From: Harmothoe impar
Taxonomy: Eukaryota > Annelida > Polychaeta > Phyllodocida > Polynoidae
Reading direction: 5' to 3'
Length of the DNA stretch: 64,000 nt
Assembly (NCBI GenBank): GCA_947462335.1
Contig: OX381717.1
Coordinates: 20,761,166-20,825,165, forward strand
Under the pieces are notes generated by a model. The model saw only the letters and a program-made list of their open reading frames with translations. It did not search any database and was not told the DNA's origin. Made by a program: the position numbers and the translations under genes. Within the stretch, counting starts at the first letter, position 1. Each line of letters starts with the position of its first letter. Shown piece by piece: positions 50,401-56,731 of this stretch.

Positions 50401-51790
50401 ATAAGTCATTCGCCAATCATCCACCGCTATCCTTCCCGGACCCTCACTCAGCCAGGCCGAGCTCCTCCTCCTGTACTTGAGCCCTCAGTTCCCTGACTGG
50501 GCTGCGAACCCCCCTACAGGCCTGGGGTTGGAACTGCCTCCATTCCTTCCCCTGTACTGGATCCGCCAGCCCCATACCTCGGCTGAGGTTCCTCACTCTG
50601 ACCAGCACCCGGGACCGGCGCCCAATACTGATAGGTGATGTTATATATCGGTGGAGGTATCGTATAGTTGTGGCCCGACAAGGTGTCATCCGGGAACAGG
50701 TGGAGGGAGCCGTAGCTATGGTTTATTCTCTTGGGGGGAGGGTCATTCATGGTATCCTTGTGACTGGAGATTTCCTTTGCCTCCGTTCCCCCATAGGTTA
50801 CCTTCCGGTCTGGTAACCGTCAACCCTTTCAGATTTTGTTCGTATCTGCCGTCGGAGAAGGTCCCGAATGTCTCGAGTGGTTCCTTGGGTTTTAGGATTG
50901 CGGTCCTCCTCTAGCTGTAGGCCATAGGCTACGTAGGAATCATTCATTTCCTCCTTTTTCTTTTGCAGGGCTTTCAAGTCAGCTTTCATTTCAAGCTGAG
51001 CCTGAATTAAGGCTTTCGTTCGTTTTCGAATTGCTCTCTCAATGCATTACCGGACTGTTCCTCCTTAGAGAAGTCCGCCTTGATTTTCTTAACTTTCTCG
51101 GACTGTCAGTTTATCTCGATCTTGTAGGTATTCCTAAGGTCTTGCGATTTCCAGGCCTCCTCCCTATCTTTCTGGAGTTTCGCCTGCTCCTCATTCAAAT
51201 GTTGTTGGTTGCTCTTCACCTGCTGTTAGATTTTAGACAACTGTGAGGTTTCGAGCGCTAGTTGTTCGCTGATATACTTTCGATCCGCATGCATTCTTTC
51301 CTTCGTTTCTTGTAACTCGTCCATCTCCTGTTGGTTCTGGGCGACTACTCTTGCTTTCTCTTCAGCCAAGCGGACCAAATTCTCATTCATGGCGCGATAC
51401 TGATCCCACATTTCATCCTCCTCTGCCTTCAGCTTGTCACAATAGGCATCATAATCAGGAATCTGCCGGGCTCTTCGGGACAGATCCTTTTCCATGCCGT
51501 GGATTGGCTCGGTGGGGATCATGTCCGCCCACGGATTCCCCTTGAAAGGGTTTGTGTTGATAATAGTTCTCACCGGTGTGTATTCCCCCGGGGTTCGAAA
51601 AACCAGACTCCTCCTTCGAGATCCTTTCCTATCCGGGGTATTCAATTGTGCCGCCTCATTCCATACTTCATTTATCTGAGCCACTGTGAGGTCCAGCTCT
51701 ACTTCCTCCAGGACCTTCCTGGATCCTTCTCCCCCCCCCCTTCTCCAACCGAGCCTCCGCCAGGGCCAGTCCGCTATCTCCTCTAGAATA
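50401..51790 (-). pseudogene. decayed LTR-retrotransposon gag-like region
   Basis: After the primer-binding site the minus strand stays open from about 51,790 to a stop at 51,226, without an early ATG. Charged, coiled-coil-like sequence dominates: KLKAEEDEMWDQYRAMNENL in the first piece, KADLKALQKKKEEMNDSY in a second piece at 50,798-50,989. A Pro/Gly-rich piece follows at 50,444-50,750. The pieces are in different frames, so the gene is broken by stops and frameshifts. A C-run at 51,731-51,740 near the 5' part may be one slip site. No CCHC zinc knuckle, protease or reverse transcriptase is visible, so the pol part is missing. Its position behind an LTR and primer-binding site supports gag. 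The superfamily is unclear. Confidence 0.55.
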
Positions 51791-51807
51791 TCCTGGTCAC
51801 GGCACCA
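51791..51807 (-). other. retrotransposon primer-binding site
   Basis: On the minus strand, one base after the LTR end, lies TGGTGCCGTGACCAGGA. TGG is the complement of a tRNA CCA 3' end, and spacing and position are as expected for an LTR retroelement. Confidence 0.65.
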
Positions 51808-51808
51808 G

Positions 51809-52068
51809 TGTAGAGTTTGTCGTTATGTGATTCGAGAAATATGGACACGAACTGCAGTATTCTTGATGAGATGCGAAGAAAGGGTTTTATTATGGTCTCA
51901 ACCTGGACAATCAAGCTAAATAAGAGTTCTGATTCATTCTGGTCATTCGATATATATATATATGTACTTTCATATGGTCAGTCAGGGTCGGAGACCTGAA
52001 GAGGTCTGTCAGAGCAAGGGGGTGAGGGCAGTATTTATACTGTTTGCCTCTGATCGGGGTGCCCCCTG
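51809..52068 (-). mobile_element. LTR, 3' portion (R/U5 and part of U3)
   Basis: Starts TGTAGAGTTTGTCG on the plus strand, which is the minus-strand LTR end. On the minus strand it has a TATAAATA box at about 52,031-52,040 and an AATAAA signal at 51,886-51,891, about 145 bp downstream. Its continuation lies at 61,374-61,440, beyond the inserted Polinton-like element. Together the two parts make a 327-bp LTR with 5-bp inverted ends TGTAG...CTACA. Confidence 0.75.
52063..52068. repeat. 6-bp target site duplication, left
   Basis: CCCCTG, repeated exactly at 61,368-61,373 on the other side of the inserted element. Confidence 0.9.
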
Positions 52069-52140
52069 AGTAGTATAGTATGTATCGGAACGGTACTATA
52101 GTTAAGTACTGTTTATTACTCAATCGACCTGCAGCCAATC

Positions 52141-52500
52141 AGAGGCCTCCATTTGGTCACGTGACCGGAAGTGACCTACTTAGGGGATTAGTGGTGAGGT
52201 CACGTGACCTAGTTAGCCAATCAGAGGCCGCCATTTGGTCACGTGACCGGAAGTGAGGTCATATGACCTACTTATGGACCGGAAGTGACGTCATATGACC
52301 TACTTAGGGGAGCGGAAGTGACCTACTTTAGGATCACGTGACCGGAAGTGACCTGATGAGTCACGTGACCGGAAGTGACGTCACATGACCTAATGGCCAA
52401 CCGGAAGTGAGTGACCTGATTGAGGATCACGTGACCGGAAGTGACCTGATTGATCATGTGACCGGAAGAAGAAGAAGTGACGTCACGTGACTTAATGAAG
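52141..52500. promoter_or_regulatory. ETS/E-box/CCAAT motif array in left TIR
   Basis: Seven exact CCGGAAGTGA strings (ETS/GABP-type), seven CACGTG E-boxes and two CCAATCAGAGG boxes within 360 bp, plus variants. They are usually arranged as TCACGTGACCGGAAGTGACC. It could act as an enhancer or promoter, or as a replication or transposase-binding region. Only the motif density is observed. Confidence 0.65.
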
Positions 52501-52736
52501 AGATGAGCGTCTTTAAGGGGTCACGGGCTTTAAAATGTGATATCTTTTTTTTTTTTTGAGGAGGAGGAGGAGGAGGAGGAGAAGGAGAGGAGGAGGCGAG
52601 TCTCTTATTTTTTTCGGTAAACTAATAAAAAACACTACGATATAAGTTTGTTTTGTTTTTTTCATTTTTTATTGTTTTACGAGCGACTGGAAGTGACTTA
52701 TTGAACTAGGTAGAAGCGTTCTTTAGAGTGTATAAG

Positions 52737-52890
52737 GGGGGGGGGGAGGGGAGGGGAGGGGAGGGGAGGGGGGAGGGGGGCCCCTTTAAGATGCATGGGG
52801 AGGGGGGCGCTTTTAGGATGCATGGGGCGGGTGGTGGGGGGGAGGGGGGGGAGGGGGGAGGGGGGCACTCTAGGGGGGTGGGGGGGCACT
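52737..52890 (+). repeat. G-run tract with quadruplex potential
   Basis: Repeated GGGGA units and runs of 6-10 G on the plus strand, with two copies of an AGATGCATGGGG/GGATGCATGGGG block. Strong G-quadruplex-forming pattern, absent from the right TIR. Confidence 0.85.
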
Positions 52891-52944
52891 CTAAGGGGCG
52901 TTTGTCTCTTTTAAGAAAAAAAGAAAAGAAAAAGATTTCAATCG

Positions 52945-52986
52945 AGAGACACGCTTCTTCCTCTCGAGAGGAAGAAGCGTGTCTCT
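52945..52986. repeat. perfect 42-bp palindrome
   Basis: The arm AGAGACACGCTTCTTCCTCTC is followed directly by its exact reverse complement, centred on CTCGAG. Found only in the left TIR. Confidence 0.95.
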
Positions 52987-53139
52987 TCGTTTTTTTTTTG
53001 TTTATCACGTGCTTCGATGAGGCGATCAGCTGCGACTGGAGGAAGTGACACTTTAAGAGGGCGCGCTTCTTAATTGTTATGATATTATTTTTTTTTTACT
53101 TACTAATAAAGAAGACGTATGAAAATAAAACACAACAAT

Positions 53140-53880
53140 TCACATGTCCGTCGTTCTCGTTGTTTCTTGCTTGATAAAGTCAAGTAATATCGTGATGCCG
53201 AGGTCAAACTTTCCCATGTCCTCAGTCAACACTCGAAGGAGTTCAAAAGGTGTACCGCCGGCACCTTCAGCTTCATCTTGCCACATTTTCAACACTCGGA
53301 AGGCCCACTCAGCGGGACTTCCTCCGTATTCGCATTCTTCAGCGATCTTATCTAACCTCTCAGGCAACAATTTTAAATGGTCCCCCACCTCTTTCCACCT
53401 GCTACCTAGACGTCTGCCGAGGGTGCCCAAGTGCTTATGCATCGCGCGCGAGTTGGGGTTTTCGAAATCCAACCCCTGTCTGTGGAGAAGGGACATCCAC
53501 TGAGCCAACAGTTCCACGCGTCTAATGCGGGTGAAGACGCGACCGAGCTCTCCCCATCTATGACGATGCGGGGTTTCACCCCACCAGACTCGGAACATCG
53601 CCGTACACAGCTCCTCCGGTGTCTTGACACTGCGCTCTACTAGAGCATCCATACGGGCGGCGGTAACTTTTAAGCTACTGCCCAACTCTCTCCAACAGCC
53701 GCTCAACTCTTTACCTAGTTGACGAAGCAAGGCGTCGCTATAGGCTAACCGCCGCTGTCCTACCTCTCTGTTCTCCCCATCGGTCTGCCTCGCGCGTCTC
53801 ACGTCGTCAAGCCGCATTAACTTTTTTTCAGGTGGACAAGGCGGTGAAGGCGAGCTTGAAAGTGGAATAGCTTGAGCCAT
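53140..53880 (-). CDS. tandem death-domain protein (246 aa)
   Basis: The start ATG (53,878-53,880) has a good context (GAG ATG G) and the stop abuts the inner edge of the left TIR. After a Pro/Ser-rich start and a basic linker (1-48) come two similar six-helix-type modules. The first, about residues 50-132, contains WRELGSSLKV (W63), then FRVWWGE (W99). The second, about 151-236, contains WKEVGDHLKLLPERLDKI (W162), then FRVLKMWQDE (W200) and FELLRVLTEDMGKFDLGITI. The spacing of Trp, the ExxLxLxxxxLDxI pattern and the final hydrophobic helix fit the death-domain fold of FADD/Unc5/ankyrin-type proteins. No protease, kinase or membrane segment is present. Death-domain proteins act by homotypic assembly in apoptosis and innate immune signalling, so a decoy or modulator of host signalling is a plausible inference. 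A TATA box lies about 140 bp upstream. The frame is intact although the polymerase is broken. Confidence 0.78.
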   Translation of the reverse strand: MAQAIPLSSSPSPPCPPEKKLMRLDDVRRARQTDGENREVGQRRLAYSDALLRQLGKELSGCWRELGSSLKVTAARMDALVERSVKTPEELCTAMFRVWWGETPHRHRWGELGRVFTRIRRVELLAQWMSLLHRQGLDFENPNSRAMHKHLGTLGRRLGSRWKEVGDHLKLLPERLDKIAEECEYGGSPAEWAFRVLKMWQDEAEGAGGTPFELLRVLTEDMGKFDLGITILLDFIKQETTRTTDM

Positions 53881-53890
53881 CTCGTCTCGT

Positions 53891-53900
53891 CTTGGCGGTG

Positions 53901-53958
<58 letters not shown>

Positions 53959-53966
53959 TGGTGGTA
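53891..53966 (+). repeat. (GGC)n/(GGT)n trinucleotide repeat
   Basis: GGC and GGT triplets in the presumed 5' leader of the death-domain gene, read as GCC/ACC on its strand. The start codon lies just downstream of the repeat. Confidence 0.9.
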
Positions 53967-54020
53967 GTAGATGTTACTGTGGTCAGAGGCGATATGGTTT
54001 TTTTCCAACAGAAATCAGAG

Positions 54021-54030
54021 CTTTTTATAC
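54021..54030 (-). promoter_or_regulatory. TATA box of the death-domain gene
   Basis: GTATAAAAAG on the minus strand, about 140 bp before the start codon. One half of a divergent promoter region. Confidence 0.55.
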
Positions 54031-54890
54031 AGAGGGAGTTTAATCCCATTTCCAACAGCACTCCAGCTGTGTAGCGACCTGTCCGCATGACGCTTTTTCA
54101 ACCGCTCCGCTCCTTAAGAGCTTAGATGACGAGGGGTGTGTCATCGCTATCCGTGGAGACCAGCTGAAAACGGTGTTTCTTCCTCATCCATTAGCCTTAC
54201 CTCCTACCCCCTACCTGAGGACGTCTCCCTCCCTCTGACATTCATTGTAACAAACGTCAGAGGTCAGGTGAAAATCGGATTTTTTTCATGCACAGCCTTA
54301 GTCTATTGAACTAGCCGGCCGCCGCCTGGCCGGCCCGGTCTACTCACCACGGCAGGAGGTGGTGATTTTTTTTTTTGTCTTACACTTAAGTCGCTCACCA
54401 CATGCACACGCCTCTACTCACAGACAGACACGTTCGTCTTAGGGGGGTCCTGCTTCACGCCACACGCCTCCTGTAGTTTTTTTTTGTACACACACTCTAA
54501 GCTCGTCACTGTTAATCCTTTATACAGCTAACGCGCGCTGAATGGCTGAACAGGGTGGTAAGTGGCTTAGCTCATGACAGTGGATCCCTCAAAAAAAAAA
54601 AGAGGGGAAAGGGATCCAGCTGAAAACGTCATACCTTATGTCTTTGTGAATGGCCGCCGGTCAGTCGACGGCAGCAACCGCTTAATCCTTTATACAGCTA
54701 ATGCGCGTTGAATTGCTGAACAGGGTGTTAAGCGGCTTAGCTCATGACAGTCGATCTCTCAAAAGGGGGGAAAGGGATCCAGCTGAAAACGTCATGCCTT
54801 ATGTCTTTTGTTTCTCTTTGTGAATGGCCGCCGGCCAGCCGGCGGCAGCTGAACAGGGTCAGTAAGTAGCTTAGCTCTAGAAGCAGGAAG
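54031..54890. other. central divergent intergenic region
   Basis: Separates the leftward and rightward gene sets. GC-rich, no open frame of note. Contains a GGCCGGCC-rich palindromic patch near 54,315-54,340, T-runs and a 165-bp direct repeat. Confidence 0.6.
54505..54880 (+). repeat. tandem repeat of about 165 bp, 2.2 copies
   Basis: TTAATCCTTTATACAGCTAA starts units at about 54,511 and 54,683. Both units continue through GGCTTAGCTCATGACAGT, AGGGATCCAGCTGAAAACGT and GAATGGCCGCCGG. A third, truncated unit (GCTGAACAGGGTxAGTAAGT) ends just before the rightward TATA box. Confidence 0.9.
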
Positions 54891-54892
54891 GC

Positions 54893-54902
54893 GTATATAA
54901 GG
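54893..54902 (+). promoter_or_regulatory. TATA box of the rightward gene set
   Basis: GTATATAAGG lies about 66 bp before the start codon at 54,960. The expected start site falls in the pyrimidine-rich CATTCACTCACTCATTC stretch. Confidence 0.65.
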
Positions 54903-54959
54903 GGTCTGGAAACCTCCATTCACTCACTCATTCTTTTGCTGCTCTCTACAGTCACCACC

Positions 54960-56042
54960 ATGAGCAAAAGACAACACCTAGCGCCGTCCAAGAACAAGAA
55001 GACTACGCGGAACAGCGCTCGTTTAGCGTCAGTGCCTCCTCTTGCTACTGAACATGAGACTACCGCCACAGCCGCTTGGTCTTATCACCCTCCCGCTGTA
55101 GCGAGCGCTCGCGGCAGTAGTAGTAGTAGTAGCAGTAGTAGTAGCAGTAGTAGTACTAGTAGTAGTAGTAGTAGTAGTACTACTGGTAGTAGTCGTCGTG
55201 CTAGCGACGTTGTTACACTCGCGACGGTACACGTTGCTGCTAAGCGCGCTGCCGCTGCTACTGCCGCCCCGCCTGCTGCGGCTGCTGCTGCTGCTGCTGC
55301 ACCTGCTACTGCTGCGCCTGCTACTGCTGCGCCTGCTGAGGCTGCTGCGCCTGCTGCTGCTGCTGCTGCTGCTGCTGCTTCTGCTGCACCTGCTGCTACC
55401 GCTACTACTACTGACGACAACGCTCCTGGCACAGCGCAGTACTGGCAACCGGGTTTTTACCTCCCCACTACTGTTGATGACTTTGATGACCTGCCGCACG
55501 TTGCACAGCCCCTCTCCTCCACCACTACATCGACCGACGCCCTCGACGCCGCTCGCGCTGAGAGTGACAGCTATTCGGACACTCAGCCCCTAAACCGAGA
55601 AGAAGAGGAGGAGGAGGAGGAGGAGGAGGAGCAGCAGCAACAGGGTGAGACAGAGAACGACGCTGACGACGAGGCGTACGAACAACCCGAAGGGAAAGGG
55701 GTGGGCGGTACGTTTTTCGGCTTCCCTCTTCCCACTTTCGACCTCACTTCCTCCACTAGTAGCGTCCCGTCCGGTCCGTGGCGACTGCCCTCACCGCCAC
55801 CTTACGAGGGCGGCGGCGCTTCATCTTCTACCGCTACACTCAGCACCGACGGCGTGTGGCTGCGCTGTTCCAACAACGAGGCCTCGGATACCACCAGCGC
55901 TGACGCTGCTCCTGCTATCGGTTCTGCTGCTGATTCAGCTCACGCTGATGGTGTTACTCATCCTGCGGGTGTGAAACGTTCTAAGGTGAGTTCCAGAACA
56001 ACAAGGCCTAGTAAGAAGAGAAAAATACAAGAAAAAGAATGA
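54960..56042 (+). CDS. Ser/Ala/Glu-rich nuclear protein with PPPY motif (360 aa)
   Basis: The start at 54,960 is chosen because CACCACCATGA is a strong context just behind the TATA box; nothing in frame upstream has an ATG. It begins with a basic stretch (KRQHLAPSKNKKTTRNSARL), then has a poly-Ser tract (about 44-75), an Ala-rich region (about 85-155), an aromatic segment with DDFDDL, a Glu/Gln run (about 213-227), PPPY at 279-282 and a basic tail with KKRK that reads as a nuclear localisation signal. No catalytic domain is recognised. PPxY motifs bind WW-domain ubiquitin ligases and occur in virion proteins such as adenovirus protein VI; a similar role here is only a suggestion. A strong splice donor (AAG|GTGAGT) at 55,985/55,986 could divert transcripts before the tail. 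The frame continues into the PC4-like ORF after one TGA. Confidence 0.6.
   Translation: MSKRQHLAPSKNKKTTRNSARLASVPPLATEHETTATAAWSYHPPAVASARGSSSSSSSSSSSSSTSSSSSSSTTGSSRRASDVVTLATVHVAAKRAAAATAAPPAAAAAAAAAPATAAPATAAPAEAAAPAAAAAAAAASAAPAATATTTDDNAPGTAQYWQPGFYLPTTVDDFDDLPHVAQPLSSTTTSTDALDAARAESDSYSDTQPLNREEEEEEEEEEEQQQQGETENDADDEAYEQPEGKGVGGTFFGFPLPTFDLTSSTSSVPSGPWRLPSPPPYEGGGASSSTATLSTDGVWLRCSNNEASDTTSADAAPAIGSAADSAHADGVTHPAGVKRSKVSSRTTRPSKKRKIQEKE
55985..55991 (+). promoter_or_regulatory. candidate splice donor
   Basis: CTAAG|GTGAGT is a near-ideal 5' splice site within the nuclear-protein ORF, leaving a phase-0 end. Pyrimidine-rich AG sites at 56,090 and 56,102 do not keep the frame of the PC4-like ORF, so the splice outcome is open. 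Confidence 0.35.
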
Positions 56043-56531
56043 GATGGACGAGAAGAAGCAGAGAAAACCTTCTCCCGTCCTCTCGGGTTAGAGTTCTGCT
56101 TAGACGGAGCTTTGACGCTGGAGATCTGGGAGGACGTGGCTAGACTGTCTAGGAGGCCGCGCTACACAAAAGACGGCCAGGTGAAAGAGGCTTCTCTGAC
56201 CAGAAGCAAGCGAGTGCACTTCACGGCCGACGCGCTGCGCGAGCTCATAGCACGCATCGCCGATATCCGCGCAGTGGTGCGCATACGCGACACAGCGGCC
56301 GCGCAAGGAAAACCTAATCACACCCCCTGGTTCGCAGTGCTGGATGAGGAGGGCGAAGTGTACGCAGCTGTGAGCTACTACAGCGGTAAGAACCTCGTCC
56401 AAGTGCGCAAGTACGAAGGTCCTGACAAAAAACCCACACAGCAGGGAGTGACGCTGTCCGCCAGAGCGCTCAAAGAGTTGGATGACAAAACAGAGATCAT
56501 TCTGAAATATCTCGGCATAGATTCGGAATGA
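56043..56531 (+). CDS. PC4-like ssDNA-binding ORF without ATG
   Basis: An open frame directly follows the TGA of the upstream gene, in the same frame, with no ATG before the conserved part. A TTG at 56,112 is the first near-cognate start I would consider. Counting from there, residues 73-126 (PWFAVLDEEGEVYAAVSYYS, then VRKYEGPDKKPTQQGVTLSA and ALKEL) follow the transcriptional coactivator p15/PC4 pattern of beta strands, a VRxY motif, a GVxL strand and a helix. Residues 14-50 (RRPRYTKDGQ...RVHFTADALRELIARI) look like a second, diverged half of the same pattern, so the protein may hold two PC4-like modules. PC4-fold proteins bind single-stranded DNA, fitting a helper of protein-primed replication. 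Expression could need TGA readthrough, splicing or a lost start. A short ATG frame at 56,044 ends at 56,091. Confidence 0.55.
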   Translation, partial: DGREEAEKTFSRPLGLEFCLDGALTLEIWEDVARLSRRPRYTKDGQVKEASLTRSKRVHFTADALRELIARIADIRAVVRIRDTAAAQGKPNHTPWFAVLDEEGEVYAAVSYYSGKNLVQVRKYEGPDKKPTQQGVTLSARALKELDDKTEIILKYLGIDSE

Positions 56532-56546
56532 GAGACGCTCAACGCT

Positions 56547-56553
<7 letters not shown>

Positions 56554-56592
<39 letters not shown>
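56554..56592 (+). repeat. (CA)n microsatellite
   Basis: CA dinucleotides in the gap between the PC4-like ORF and the polymerase. Confidence 0.95.
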
Positions 56593-56593
<1 letters not shown>

Positions 56594-56619
56594 CGTTTTG
56601 ACGTACGCTGTATGAGACA

Positions 56620-56695
56620 GACAGACGGATACACAGACAGCAGACAGAAAGATAAATAGATAGATAGATAGACAGATAGATAGATAGATAGTTAG
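56620..56695 (+). repeat. GACA/GATA microsatellite
   Basis: ACAGACAG words followed by GATAGATAGATA units up to the leader of the polymerase ORF. Confidence 0.9.
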
Positions 56696-56731
56696 ACGGC
56701 TAAGTAGTTGGTAACTGAGTGAAAAAAAAAC

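Larger units (their letters stand above)
52069..53139 (+). repeat. left terminal inverted repeat (expanded)
   Basis: Matches the right TIR inverted, from the outer end to about 52,500 and again near 53,040-53,139 (CATACGTCTTCTTT-type inner edge). The roughly 500 bp between is private to the left arm: (GGA)n at 52,557-52,600, G-runs at 52,737-52,890 and a 42-bp palindrome. The inner edge touches the stop codon of the death-domain gene. Confidence 0.85.

Noticed and set aside
52698..53048. Pro- or Gly-rich open frames over the G-run tract
   Set aside because: Simple-sequence artefacts inside the left TIR.
55198..55593. Leu-rich and Arg/Ser-rich frames opposite and alongside the Ser/Ala-rich gene
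   Set aside because: Shadows of the triplet repeats in the real gene, where every frame of (GCT)n/(AGT)n stays open.
56100..56591. 163-codon minus-strand frame opposite the PC4-like ORF
   Set aside because: It begins in a (GT)n microsatellite, and the plus strand carries the recognisable fold pattern.
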